64,000 bases of DNA from Volutella citrinella (lineage: Eukaryota; Ascomycota; Sordariomycetes; Hypocreales; Nectriaceae), in the NCBI GenBank assembly GCA_034401135.1, contig JAWZSP010000004.1, positions 3,534,001-3,598,000 on the forward strand. Reading direction: 5' to 3'. The notes below the pieces were generated by a model, which made no database searches, was not told where the DNA came from, and worked only from the letters and a program-made list of their open reading frames with translations. Position 1 is the stretch's first letter, and every line of letters begins with the position of its first letter. The translations under genes and the position numbers were made by a program. Of this stretch, positions 24,758 to 36,400 are shown piece after piece.

Positions 24758-26666
24758 TAACACAACCCATCCCGATCGTGAGACGCAACGCACTCCGGCA
24801 TCACTTTCGTCATTTCCGACCCCACAGCCCAACGCCTCGTCATCTTACTCCCAAGATCGCAGCCCAACAACCCCTACAACAACGTCAACGTCGGCTAAGA
24901 ACCCGTTGTCGACATCCGAACCCTCGCTGCGATTTCCTCTACCGCAAGGCAACCGACGCCTCGCTAACTGGGTCTCGTCCAGCAACCCTGACATTATGCG
25001 TGTAACCACGACGACGGAGGACACCGGCTTGTCCGAGTCTACTTACGAGCTCGTCTCGGGAACAGATACCGAGTCTCAGGATGACAACTACGCCGAGTCC
25101 TCCATCAGTGAATCTGTCGGCTCTCTTGATTTTCACAGACCCGACGACGTCTACAGCCTCGCTGGCACCGAGCATACGTACGACGACGAGTCGGTCGCTG
25201 ATGATGCTGAGCCTCGACCTCAGGCGTCTGCCATAGATCATGAGCATCCCGATGAAGAACCCGACACTACCCCGCTAAATTCGACCATCCACGACCAACA
25301 TGAGCCTACCCCCAACAAGAATGATGCCGCCGTCGAGTCCGAGTCCGAGGATGAGGCCCGGTCGAGATCCTCATTGGAATATACACAGCAAAGCCTCAAG
25401 ACTCCATCTATTCCTACCCCAGAGGCTAGCAGGATCGTCGATAAACCGAGTGATGTCACCAAGGTCACCCGTGTTGTTGTTGCGCAGGCTGAACCGGCCG
25501 AGGCTCAGGACCAAGCCCGCCTCAATAAGTGGCTCGCTGACATTTGGGACACTGAGCTCCGACTCTGGGATTCAGTCGTGGAAGCCGCTCTGTCAGCGCT
25601 TCCTGGTATCATCTTTGCACTTATCATCGCCTCGCTGATCCCGGTCTTCTACTCCCCACCATCTAATGAGGCCCCCACCATCCCCGCAGCCACTTCCGCG
25701 GTCGCCCCTCCCCCCACATCTCTAACCATCTCGAGTACCACCAGCCTTTCATCAGTGCCAAGGGCCCTGCCGACTTCCTCTAGGAAGCCCGAGCCTCTTC
25801 TTCTGGAGAATGTCTCGCCCGAGGAATGGTTTTTCACGGGAAAGCAACCTGATCTTTCCGTGTCCAAGCACCAGGGCGCCTTCCTCGTCCACATGCCTCG
25901 CGACGCCAAGGATGGGTGGATGTCCAAGAACTGCCTGAGCTTCGAAGCCAAGCGTGGAGACGATCCTGTTCGCATGACAATTTCGTCTGTCGACGACGGA
26001 TTTCTCATGAAGTTTCCATACGAGGAGTCCCACGGCACTGTGCGAGTTGATATGTCATCCACTTGCCGGCCTAAGATTCGCTGGCAACTGCGTGTTACTT
26101 TTGATAGAGGCATCATGGAAGATGTCCTTGAGTTGACAAAGAATTTCGCCCAAGATCTCAACGAACTCGTCCCCGTTGCTGCTCAAGAGGCAGAGCGGTG
26201 TATTGAAGGCGCAAAGCGTTCCCTGGGCACTGCGTCGGACAACATGCTGACATGGTCCGACGGTTTCCTCAAGAATCTCACCACCAGATTTTCCAAAGCC
26301 CACCAGTCTCTTGGATTTATTAAGACTAATATCAGGGACCGTGTTGGAAACGCCAAGGAATCCATGACACATGGGATTGGGGAACTCACGAATCAGTTGA
26401 TGCAACGACTCCCCGATACGCGAGATGTCCAGCACCAGGCACAGCTGGGGCTTCTGGATGCACAGATTGGTGCCAAACTTTGGTGGCTGAAGATCAAAGG
26501 CGCCGCGGATGAGCATCACCGATACCAACAAAAGGCCAAAGAGTTCATGGCTGAGAAACTGGCCAAGGTGACACCACTAAGCAACGGCGCAGAGGAAACC
26601 TTATCACGCTCTCCGCTCTGGGCGTGGCTATTCTCCAATCGTCCGACTGACACCAACGAGCCTTAG
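24732..26666 (+). CDS. Unrecognised single-pass membrane protein
   Basis: I do not recognise this family. The single-exon frame encodes 644 residues. Residues 1 to about 260 are low-complexity, rich in Ser, Thr, Pro, Asp and Glu, and probably disordered and phosphorylated. A charged helix (LNKWLADIWDTELRLWDSVVE) leads into one hydrophobic segment near residues 288-310 (LPGIIFALIIASLIPVFYS). A Ser/Thr/Pro linker follows. A folded C-terminal domain then begins near EWFFTGKQPDLSVSKHQGAF and ends in amphipathic helices (FAQDLNELVPVAAQEAERC, LGLLDAQIGAKLWWLKIK). No N-terminal signal peptide is visible, so a type II or tail-side topology with the C-terminal domain luminal or extracellular is possible. 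No intron is needed. Two upstream ORFs precede it. The gene is real by length and codon use; the function is unknown. Confidence 0.8.
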   Translation: MDHQGSNTSNTTHPDRETQRTPASLSSFPTPQPNASSSYSQDRSPTTPTTTSTSAKNPLSTSEPSLRFPLPQGNRRLANWVSSSNPDIMRVTTTTEDTGLSESTYELVSGTDTESQDDNYAESSISESVGSLDFHRPDDVYSLAGTEHTYDDESVADDAEPRPQASAIDHEHPDEEPDTTPLNSTIHDQHEPTPNKNDAAVESESEDEARSRSSLEYTQQSLKTPSIPTPEASRIVDKPSDVTKVTRVVVAQAEPAEAQDQARLNKWLADIWDTELRLWDSVVEAALSALPGIIFALIIASLIPVFYSPPSNEAPTIPAATSAVAPPPTSLTISSTTSLSSVPRALPTSSRKPEPLLLENVSPEEWFFTGKQPDLSVSKHQGAFLVHMPRDAKDGWMSKNCLSFEAKRGDDPVRMTISSVDDGFLMKFPYEESHGTVRVDMSSTCRPKIRWQLRVTFDRGIMEDVLELTKNFAQDLNELVPVAAQEAERCIEGAKRSLGTASDNMLTWSDGFLKNLTTRFSKAHQSLGFIKTNIRDRVGNAKESMTHGIGELTNQLMQRLPDTRDVQHQAQLGLLDAQIGAKLWWLKIKGAADEHHRYQQKAKEFMAEKLAKVTPLSNGAEETLSRSPLWAWLFSNRPTDTNEP

Positions 26667-28257
26667 TTTGGGGGGGCAAAACAGATGGCGGCGCTTTGTG
26701 TTTTATAAAGCAACATGACCCCCCTTTTGTTATCGTTCTCATTTTCATTTTCATATTCCTTATTCTGTTGTTTGTGACGCGATGGACGAGGGCAGCAACA
26801 CAATTGAACATGCCCGGATGGATATGCTCTGGAGGGTCTAGGCCTATGGATGGACAGGAGTTATTGGTCTCTTTCTCATGCCGTCATGTAGACACGGGAT
26901 TATGTGTTTCGGTTTTCTATATTATGCTCTCTTCTCACTTGCTTCATGGCTGCCGTTCCCTGGGTGATGCCGTTCCCAGCCTCCTCCATCTCGCTGATTC
27001 CTGTAATTGTATAGTACTTTCTCTCGTGTGTTGCGTGGGCACGGAGGTGGAAGACAAAAACTTACCAGTCGTCTCAACCAGACGGTAGACTAATTGCCAA
27101 CATCCACCTTTGTGGATTTGCCCTTGACGGTTACTGATGATAGTGAATCGCCCCGAACTTTGAACATGACATGAATAACTCATTAGCTTCCACAGCTGCC
27201 CAGCAACGCAGCTACTAGTCAAATGGCCCAGGCCCCATGGCTGCGTCTTCACTCCGTCAATGTGTGGAGGATTGTGACAAGCTGGAGAATGTCGTGCTAG
27301 GCCACAATTTTGTATTACATACGATCGTTGCATTTCCAGCAGCTTCCACCTCTGTGGCTCGTTCATGGCTAAGCAAATTCATGATCTAGCGGTTCCAAAT
27401 AATTACGCCCCGCTGGTGTCAGCCGCTGAAGCCCTCCGCACATCTCATGCATGCTCTTCAGTCCAACCCTTCAGGCTTCACGTGCCTCGCTCCACTCAGC
27501 GTCCAAGCCAACCCCACCAGCAATTTGCTTAGCCGGAATATCAGTAGTATTGCTACAGGTCGCCCCAGGGCAGATTGCCTTGGGGCATAACAACGTAGGT
27601 GATAGAAGCTTGGAGAACGCAGTTGGGGCCCTGTCGTTGCCATATGGATGTTCCAATCGCAGGGTTTGTTGACTTTTGCCCCTTTGTGGCAAGCCACACC
27701 CCGGCGGCCCAGTGAAGGAGGGGCATGTTTGTGTGTCCTCAGGTGCTCCAGGCACTGACCGGGACAGTGGAGGCTTTTGGTGGCGGCCTGACGCAGCAGG
27801 GACGCAGCCAAGGTTGGTAACCCCCCGCTCGCTGGCGTAGTTGACCAAATCAAATCATCTCATCAGGCCGCACCCTCCCAAACTCAAACTCACCGTTTAC
27901 CACACTTGGAGCTTGCATCTTCCGAAAGCCACGAGCTTTGATATCTATACGCGACGCCCATCCATACCGCTTGGTGAGTATTTTCCCTTGTACAACTGAT
28001 ACTGTTCCACCTCGCTGTCCACGGAGCACGCTTTTTTGCTGGCCGGGGCGTTGCTGCGCCGTGCGCTCGACCCCCCTTGACCCGTGCCTGCTGGAAAGCT
28101 CGGTGGAGATGGTCGAAAGAGGGGGAGGGGTAGGGGGAGTTGAGCCCAAAACAACATTTTTTTTTTCTCGCGGGAATCCGGCTTTGCTGACAGGAACCCT
28201 CAACCAAACAGATAAAAAATCACATCTTCAAAGATAATCGAAATCTCTCTAGCCGCC
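26667..28257. other. Intergenic region (1.6 kb) with RanBP1 promoter
   Basis: The first part is the 3' flank of the membrane-protein gene. From about 27850 it is the promoter and leader of RanBP1, ending in AATCTCTCTAGCCGCC before the ATG. A G-rich run (three blocks of 4-5 G within 28111-28138) lies about 120-150 bp upstream of the start. No gene or RNA was recognised. Confidence 0.55.
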
Positions 28258-29368
28258 ATGTCTGCTTCTGAGCCTACCGAGCCCAAGGTCGAGGAGACCA
28301 AGCCCGCCGAGGTGAGAACGTCCGTCCGGAACACATCACATCGTCGTCGACATATCGAAATTCTTCGTGAGAGGACGGAAACGATGCAACCGATTTGCGA
28401 CATATATATCCCTGCTTTGTGCGCAGTTCTGACTAACTGTTCGACTCCCAGACCGGCTCTGCTGAGGCTCCTATCACCTCCTCCGCCGTTTTCTCGATGT
28501 TCGGTGGCGGTGCCAAGAAGGAGAAGAAGGACGACGAGGACCGAGGAGACAACTCTGGCAGCGCCAAGGCCCAGCGAGAAGCTGCCGAGGCTGCCAAGGG
28601 TGACGATGTATGCTGGACGGCGGTCTTGCTAGACCTTGCCAACTCCCGATTTGAGCGCCCCAGATGCTAACGGCAAACAGGATGACGCTCCTCCCGAGTC
28701 CGAGGACATTCACTTCGAGCCTGTTATCAAGCTGACAGAGAAGGTCGAGACCAAGACCAACGAGGAGTCCGAGGACCAGGTGTTCAAGATGCGGGCCAAG
28801 CTGTTCCGATTCGTCAAGGAGTCCTCCGAGTGGAAGGAGCGAGGCACTGGTGACGTCCGTCTGCTCAAGCACAAGGAAAACGGCCGAACCCGCCTCGTCA
28901 TGCGCCGAGACAAGACACTCAAGGTCTGCGCCAACCACTACAGTATGTTCCGCGCGAAGCGTCGCTACGATGCCTCTCCTACACAAAGCGCAGCTGAAAA
29001 TCTGACAACTTTTGCCAGTTATCCCCGAGATGAAGCTCGCCCCCAACGTCGGCTCTGACCGCAGCTGGGTGTGGAACGTTGTCGCCGATGTCTCTGAGGG
29101 CGAGCCCGAGGCTATCACTCTGGCCATCCGATTTGCCAATACCGAGAGTATGTGACCCTCCCCTTCCGCAATCGCCTCCTCGACCGGTCCCTAACACACA
29201 GTCTCCACAGATGCCAACCTGTTCAAGGATGCCTTCCTCAAGGCCCAGGCGGATAACGAGGTCATCTTCAAGAAGGCCCAGAAGCCTGAGGGTGAGGCTG
29301 ACAAGCCCGCTGAGGGCGAGGCCGACAAGCCTGCTGAGGCCGACAAGCCTGCCGAGGCCACTGCCTAA
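28258..29368 (+). CDS. Ran-specific GTPase-activating / Ran-binding protein 1
   Basis: The gene has five exons: 28258-28311, 28452-28607, 28681-28942, 29019-29147 and 29211-29368, encoding 252 residues. The protein binds Ran-GTP in the cytoplasm and co-stimulates RanGAP, releasing Ran-GTP from export complexes and importins. The Ran-binding domain spans about residues 78-220. Its landmarks are [50 protein letters not shown], then [18 protein letters not shown] and FKDAFLKAQ. The N-terminus carries a Ser/Gly/Lys segment ([13 protein letters not shown]), an extension relative to yeast Yrb1. The acidic C-terminus has [12 protein letters not shown] repeats. The start context (gccgccATG) is strong. 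Introns are 63-140 nt with branch sites such as gctaac. It lies in the same orientation as the membrane-protein gene and TAF14. Confidence 0.95.
29302..29365 (+). repeat. ADKPAE tandem repeats at the RanBP1 C-terminus
   Basis: Three copies of a 6-8 codon unit ([21 protein letters not shown]) end the protein. The DNA copies are near-identical, so copy number may vary between strains. The tail is acidic and disordered and lies outside the Ran-binding domain. Confidence 0.8.
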
Positions 29369-30915
29369 GCTGTTTCAAGCTCATGCCGCTCACCCCTTCC
29401 CTTTTGACGGGTTGGCCTAATGCTGCGGCGGGATTGGCATTCATCATGCCCCTGCTGTATGCAAATAGGCCTCTCTTCCCCCTACCCACCACACCAGAAA
29501 CAATGGAGACTGGGCACGTCTCGTTCCCCCACCACCACCCACCCATCCCCCAACGCCCCTTACCCAGACACACAGCATCACGACACATGAAAGCACAGCG
29601 CCACTTTAACAGGATCTCACCAGTAAAGTACGCGAAATGGAGGATCTTCGCAGAGTGGAATGGGAGGCAAGCGTTCGTCACAGAAGCAGGTGAAATGAAC
29701 GGATGGATATCGGATCCAAGAGCATCAAGTCACATACATACACCCACAGCACCTCGATTGAAGAACAAGTTAAACAAACAAAAACCACTTAGTAAGACTC
29801 TTAATGCTCCATGGTGCCTATACTTGGCATAAGTGACTGTTCGTAAGCATGTGGGCTCCGTTGCAGGAGAGGGGAACAAACATGCAGGTCTCACCAACGG
29901 GATGGTGGATGATGCAGGCACTCGGCAGACATATCACTCAGTCATGCATTGGGTCTTATTGTACGTAGGCTAATAACCACACACGGGCTGGCCTGTCGTC
30001 AGCTCAGGCAGGCCGAAGCTGGCTGTCGTATACTACCTAAGTATGTGCGTAGCTCAGGCCTAGGTAGGTGCAGGGACACATCAATGCGAAGTGGCGGTCG
30101 GGGTGAGGCTGAGGACAAAACGAGGCTGGTGAGGGATGCACAGCTGTGGCGGCCAACGGGGCGCGCCCTAATGACAAGAGCTGGCCTTTTTGCCTTGCTG
30201 GGCGTGGCCGCCACTGGGCAGGAGCTGCAGGACATGACAGGTACCTTCACCAGGCGGGCTTAGTACCTGCCAACCTTGGGCGAGGTCAACTGGTGGTACT
30301 ATATGATTGGCGCAGGCACGCGGACGCACGCACCTCCGGAGCACCACACACGCACAAATTAGGGAGACACAGGCGGCTGGTCGGTTTGACTGACGGGTAC
30401 GGAGTACCTGACAGGCTTGGACGAGACGCGCATTGTAGCCAGGATGCGCGAGGGACCCTTTTCGCATTCTTCGCCAAACGCTGCTCCGCCGCCTCGAGCG
30501 AAGCCACGGACGGGGGCTGGTCTGTTTGAAGGCGCCGCCCCATGCCATCCAATCCAGCCCCGGATCGCTTGTAGAGCAGAGTGAAGAAGGAGGAGAGTAT
30601 GCACAAGGAGCAGTGGGCACCTATTGCCAGCCGAACTCTGAGGTACCTTACTGTGCACCGGCCCCGTGCTCTAAGTTACCTAGAAGCTCGCCCCATCTTG
30701 CCTCAACCTGTTTGAGTCCCAGCCCAGCCGGCGCGCCAGCAGTCCTGTCCCATCCCGATCCCCCCCCGAAGCCCCCAAGTCTCCGCCCTGTCCTCCGTTG
30801 CGGAAACACTGTCCGTCCAGGCCCCTTCCCATTCATGCATTTGCTCTGGGGAAAAAGCCAGCAATCCGCAAAGGAGCACAAGCACGTCCACGGCCGCCAC
30901 TGAGCGCATCCCAGG

Positions 30916-30945
30916 CACACGCACACACGCGCACACATACACACA
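30916..30945 (+). repeat. CA-rich microsatellite
   Basis: This is an imperfect (CA)n tract interrupted by G and T, about 15 dinucleotides long, 650 bp upstream of the TAF14 start. It probably varies in length between strains. Confidence 0.75.
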
Positions 30946-30992
30946 ATAATCGGCATTGCCCGAGTACCTCCGTGTCTACCTGCTACTACCAT

Positions 30993-31010
30993 ACTGCTAC
31001 TAGTAGCAGT
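30993..31010. repeat. Perfect 18-bp palindrome (ACTGCTACTAGTAGCAGT)
   Basis: Both arms match exactly around the central CTAG. It lies about 580 bp upstream of the TAF14 start. It may be a dimeric factor site or one more member of the GTA/TAC palindrome set. Confidence 0.85.
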
Positions 31011-31591
31011 GGCAATCCGTCTACCATCTGTTCGTCTGGCTAAGCCGCGGCTGCTGTTGCTCGACACCATTGCCCATCGCAAGCCGTCAAACGCAGTCGT
31101 TCTCTTTGTCGCCGTCGTCGCGCGCCCACTTTCCTCGGCCCTGCCTGTGCTCGCTGCGCCTTAGCCTCGTCCCCGTTTCTCTTCTTCCTCCCTCCCTGCC
31201 GACCTCTGCCTGCCTGCCTTACCTTACCTTGCCTCCCCGACTCACTCACTCACACCAACGCGCTCACAGCCAGATTATCCATCCATCTGTCTGTCATCGC
31301 ATTAGCCACACCATCCCCTGGCTACATCCCCCCCTTCTCACCACCACGCTCCATCTCGTTCGTCTCGACCGCCAGCCAGCCCGACGTACCCGCGCCGCCG
31401 CCGCCGAGTAGTGCCGGTATCGTTTGCTCCATACCTCCCGCCGCCTAATCACCCTCTTCCCGCCCGCTGTCCAATTCCCTCCCCGGCCAGCAGTGTCAGT
31501 CTCGTGTCGATTTCTTTTTCTTGTTCTCCATTATCCTTATTTGGGTCCCCATTTGAAAGCTTCCGGCGTTTTAAAAGAGTGAGCTGCAAAC

Positions 31592-33447
31592 ATGTTGGTT
31601 GAGGTGAGTGCACGACATCTCCTACTCGTCGTAATTCTGATTTTTCCCGCCCCTTCGTCCTGCCCTGCCGGAGCCCTTCCGGGGCCCGCCCGCCCTTTGC
31701 TGGCTGGTCGCTGGTCTCGTTGCTGTCGTGAGAGGAGTCGCGGATGAGGTTATTTGGCGGAGCGAAGTTGTCAATCATCATCCACAGGTGCGCCTCGTCG
31801 CCTGATGCATTGCCAGGATGCGCTGCCGCGTGCCTGCCAGCTGGCCACGACAACCGCGTCGTCTGGCGACAGCTGTGCACAGCTTCGATTCACTCCCGAT
31901 GGATGTGCTCGCCAGCTGCCAGAGCACTGGCGTCGGTACTTCCATGGCTTTCGCCACAGCCCATCGTCGCGTCGACAATGTCGTGTCAGGCACTGATACC
32001 ACGGCTCGCTGCTGTGTATCATCGACACCCTCGAGCGTTGACAGACTGCTGCCCCTTCGGCGCCCTCTTCTCCCACTCTCTGCTTGCCCAGCTACATGCG
32101 GCCATCGTCTCTTTCACTGCCCACTCTTGCTACTGGGCGTCACCGTCAAGCCTTCATTCTCACCTTGACCTCATCGCACACCTACACCTACACGGTCACC
32201 TTGACGGATACAAGTGCCCTGCAACAGCTGCCAACCTCATCACCCTCGTCACTATCACCGCCCAAGCCCCGTGCTTGTCCTGCACAATGCCAACCATCCG
32301 CACTCGCTGTCGGGGACGAGTTGCGACGCCTCGCAAGGCGAGGCAGACGAATTCCAGAGCTGATACTGACGGCATGCAGCGTAAAATCAAGGTTGTCACT
32401 GAGCAACATGTAATGTGAGCTTGCATCCACCTCTTCTGTGGCTTTTAGCCCATTGGCCCTCGTGTCCACCAGTTCTGTCACTGATCAGCCGAATCCCTCT
32501 GGCGGTGGGCGCGTGGGAGGGCGACCACACAAAAAATGTGCCAATGTCGGAGAGCTAACCGGTTGTCTTCCATAGCGACAAACCCTCCCCCATGCCCGAC
32601 TTCCCCATGCGAGAATGGAGCATCAAGCTAGCGATTCTCGATGAGGAGGGCAACGAGAGGACGCCCGATGTCTTCACCAAGGTCGTCTATAATCTGCACC
32701 CTACCTTTGAGAACCCGGTCCAAAGTAAGTCTCCGTCCAGCTCAAAGAGCTATGGCCTATGTCGGGTAGTGATGCTTGGACTAACCGATGCGCCCTCTTC
32801 GCCTTAGCCTTTTCGAAACCCCCCTTCATCTGTAAGAATGAGGGATGGGGTGAGTTCGAGATCAGCATTGACTGCTACACAACGGAGAAGACAAAGCTGG
32901 CCCCTATCATCCACGACCTAAACTTCCTCCAGAACAAGTATGAGGTCACACACACCGTCGTCTTCAAGAACCCGTCCCAGGTTCTCCAGGAGCGCCTGCG
33001 CGAGACTGGCCCGCTTCCCTCTGACGACGACCACCGTCCTAAGAAGAAGGGCGTGGCCACAAAGAAGAGCGCCCAAAAGTACGACTATGAGAAGATCGCC
33101 GAGGCCTTGGAGAAGCTTGAGGAGGAGGATCTGCTGCGTGTCATCCAACTCATCAACGAAAACAAGACGCCTGAGACTTACATCAGGAGTGATGTGGACG
33201 GTGAGTACCTTTCCTTTTATTCGTTTCGTTGCTTGTGATTGATGATGGGGGTGTGGCGGGCTAACAGTGAAATCCTTGACTGAAGCCGGCGAATTTTCCA
33301 TCGATCTGTACACCATGCCGGACGTCTTGACGACGAAGCTATGGGAGTTTCTTGTAAGTATCGGCAAGTTTTGTCAACCTCTCGAACTCAAATGCTGATG
33401 TGCTGGCTCGCTGCCAACAGACCAAGAAGGGGCAGGTACAAAACTAG
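31592..33447 (+). CDS. taf14: YEATS-domain protein, TFIID subunit 14 (TAF14)
   Basis: My model has six exons: 31592-31603, 32380-32414, 32576-32724, 32808-33200, 33286-33353 and 33421-33447, encoding 227 residues. TAF14 is shared by TFIID, TFIIF, INO80, SWI/SNF and NuA3 in yeast and reads acylated histone H3 lysine. The YEATS domain covers about residues 5-130. It has FPMREWSIKLAILDEEGNE, NLHPTF (His57) and GWGEF (Trp79), at the same 22-residue spacing as the acyl-lysine cage residues of yeast Taf14. A basic linker (KKKGVATKK) leads to the C-terminal ET-like domain (YDYEKIAEALEKLEEEDLLRVIQLI, then EFSIDLYTMPDVLTTKLWEFL). The first exon is only MLVE and precedes an unusually long 776-nt intron. 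An alternative ATG lies at 32374, in the last six bases of that intron, and would give MQRKIK. The identity is sure; the start is uncertain. Confidence 0.9.
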
Positions 33448-36400
33448 AGGGTTAGCCCGCAGCCTCTCGAAAGTCGATCTCATGATGCGGCGACAGAACA
33501 GGAATGCTTGGGTGGCACGGGATCTGTGAAAAGTAACATAATGCGCAGTGGCGGAGAGGAGATTGAAGATTGGCACGGAAGGCATGACAGCTCAGGGGGA
33601 CACGAGCAAGACGAATTGGTTGAAATCGAAACACGAGTCACATGTTCATCAAAAGCACTGCACTAAGCTGCCATTGCGGTATTGGGTTTGCACTATGCCT
33701 CCTGGACGACGAAATGCGAAACCGAATACCGACCAAACGGGTTGCTATGCCGAAGCCCGAAGGCTGGACGTCATCTCAAGGCAAGCCCACATCACTTGGA
33801 TGCCCTGGTTAGCATTTTATTTTGTGGCTGAGTACTTGGGGGGAGGGTACCTGATGAGTTGGTCTACACTAAGGGGTCAACCAAGTCTTCAGCCCTCCGG
33901 CTGCCCTCCAGTTAGATACATGTATGTGTGTACAGATCTGGGTTTCCGCATGGATGTTGGCAGGTCTTGCCGTCTGCTTGAGGCAGGCGAATCCTTTTCC
34001 TGTTGGGCGTGTCACGCATCCTCGGTGGAATCAAGGAGTAAAGAAGTCGGGTTTCACGTTGCGTGGTGTTGTTATTGTTTGTTCTGTATGGTATTATGAA
34101 GGGTGCGTAGTTTCACGGCATGGTAAGGTAGCATAAAAATATCGAATGGAAATGTTTCCCAATCGAGGTAAATGGAGCACTGTGAATGGAATTCTATGCT
34201 GTTGTCTCTCCATGCTAGCAGAGATCGAACATGGAGGTGCGCAGAGATAATGCTACTTGGGTGGGCGATTGAGAGGGCGGCTTACGAAGGCTAGCTGCGG
34301 TTTACCTTCCTGGACGAGCTACTCAGCATTGCCCAGGCCGCGGCGATCTTGTCAATGCTAGGATCCAAATAAGAATATTGGTGAGATAGTAGGCCAGGTT
34401 GGAAAGGATATGCCAAATCGAGCTCCTGGTATCTTCTTGACTAAACCTCTCTCCTTGAAAGAGGAAGAGTGCCTGGTATGTACTCTCCAAAAGTGATAGA
34501 AACATCATTTTCCTTTCAGCTTCCAAGTTGTCTGCTTCTGCGCCAAGAAACGGTCCACTCCGGCCGGTCGACACGGAGGCGGCCCGCATCCGGCGCTTCC
34601 GGGTTGAGTGTCCAAGGCCCGTAGGCTTGAGGACGAAAGCCCCCGAATTTCGACCCCGTCGGGAGTGGAAGGGGGGCAGAAATTGCCGGCAGAAGCGATG
34701 GAGGGAGGTCAGGACGAGATCCGCGATCCGGGGGGGACAGCCAAGTACCGGACCGGGCGGGGGCTGGGTTTCTCGGCGACTCGGAGTCGGAGCTGCAGGA
34801 GGGGAGCCAAGAAATGGTGAACAAGGAAGGCGGCCGGTCACAACATATGTCGCTACGAGACGCCTAGTAGGCGCGTTGTTACGTTATGCAGCACGGCACA
34901 CATGTATCTACCTGCCTAATGAGGGCTGGGCGAATCGAGCAAATGCCGGCAATCATCAATCGGGAGACGACTGTGTCAGAGGGGTTCATCCGCATACGTG
35001 TCGGCTATGCAGGTTCTGTCGTGGCCCAGGCAATGGCCGCGACCAGGGCGGTGTTACGTATGATGTTGGTGACTACCTATTCCGTATACTGGCGATGATG
35101 GGCGACACCACCCCTGCTGGTACGGAGAGGGTTGCCTTGATTCCCAAGTTACAAGTGAGGCTGCATTGGTGTTGAAGGGTTACAGTGTCATGTACGTGAC
35201 TATTTACGTCTTCGTTCTGCAAGCTGATAGCGTCAATCCTCACAAATTGGGACGGCGTTTCGGGTTGGAGTTGGGAGGATGTTACGTACGCGGTGCGACA
35301 TGGCAATGAAGCGCCGCTAGCATATATTTGGCAGGCACAGCACGCATTCATTATCGGTACGTGAGAATCTTCATGATGTACAACAGCAAAGGCAAGACGG
35401 TATCTCGTTCACCGGCCCGGGGCCGGGACCGGGAATCGCGGAGGCGGCTGTGCCGTGATGGTGGTTGCATCGTCGAGGAGAATAAGCCAACCGACTCTTA
35501 CAGAGAACATGCACCCATGGTAAGCCAGAAACGCACAGCTTCCATATTAATAAAACAGGGCTCACAGCCGCACAGATATAGGCAGGACCCAACAGTAGCA
35601 GCCAATGCTTCCCCCCCAGATTTTCCCCAGGTGGCGGAGTTGATGGGTCCAGCCTGTCTGTCCCCCACAGAGTCAGAGCCCGCTGAAGCGCAAGCCATTG
35701 GGGACAGGAGGCGAAGGGCGGGCACGTCTTGATATGGCCGAAGCCATGGTTGGCAGGCTTGTACGTAACAACTGCAGCTAAGGATCGACCGCGGCGTAAG
35801 ACCAAGTCAATCCTTGCGTGGCGGCGGAGCTGCTGCGCGGCGTGCGTGTGGGAATAACTTGCGCGGGGGAGACGATGCACAGAAAATGATCAATGGATAG
35901 CGTTGGCAGCGTGACCCCGGGATTGGGGATGGTGATTGGGCGACTGTCTGCAGAGAGGTGCAGACTGCAGGTTGTGCAGATGGGAGCGGCCAGAGAGGCG
36001 AGATAAGGAGCCGACCAGGGCGATTGGCCATCAATGGCAGATGGCGGGCATGGTGACGCTGCGGCGATGTGGGTTAAACGGATGCAACGCAGCAACGCTT
36101 CTGTGTTTGCTTCTCTGTTACTGGCTCTGGGTGCTGGCTGATTGCTTCTGAAGCTCCGTGTGGGTGTGCGGGTGCGCCACCTGTCAAATCAGCGAGAAAT
36201 AAAAGTCACGAAAAAGCGGCACGTCATGTGGCCGCCCAACGCCCACTTGCTCCTGCGACAGCTAATTATTTGCTAATCATGCGGCATACCTTGCTGGCTT
36301 CTTCTGCCTTCTCAAAGCGGCAGGCGTGTGAACACTGCAATTGCATCAGGCTGGGCGGTCCTCGGACTGGATGCACTGCTGGTGTCCCACGGCGAGCACA

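Larger units (their letters stand above)
29369..31591. other. Intergenic region (2.2 kb) with TAF14 promoter
   Basis: It contains the RanBP1 3' flank, a CA-rich microsatellite, an 18-bp palindrome and a long CT-rich leader (from about 31080) before TAF14. TACGGAGTACC and TACCTAAGTA-like motifs are frequent around 30030-30410. No coding region was recognised. Confidence 0.55.

Noticed and set aside
28474..29139. 221-codon minus-strand frame opposite RanBP1
   Set aside because: It crosses RanBP1 exons and introns alike and carries no domain.
31744..32418. 224-codon frame inside TAF14 intron 1
   Set aside because: Only its last 13 codons match TAF14; the rest is His/Ser/Cys-rich with no domain and is better explained as an open intron.
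34323..35175. Frames of 172 and 215 codons on opposite strands
   Set aside because: They overlap head-on, lack motifs and have Arg/Gly/Pro-rich translations typical of GC-rich non-coding DNA.
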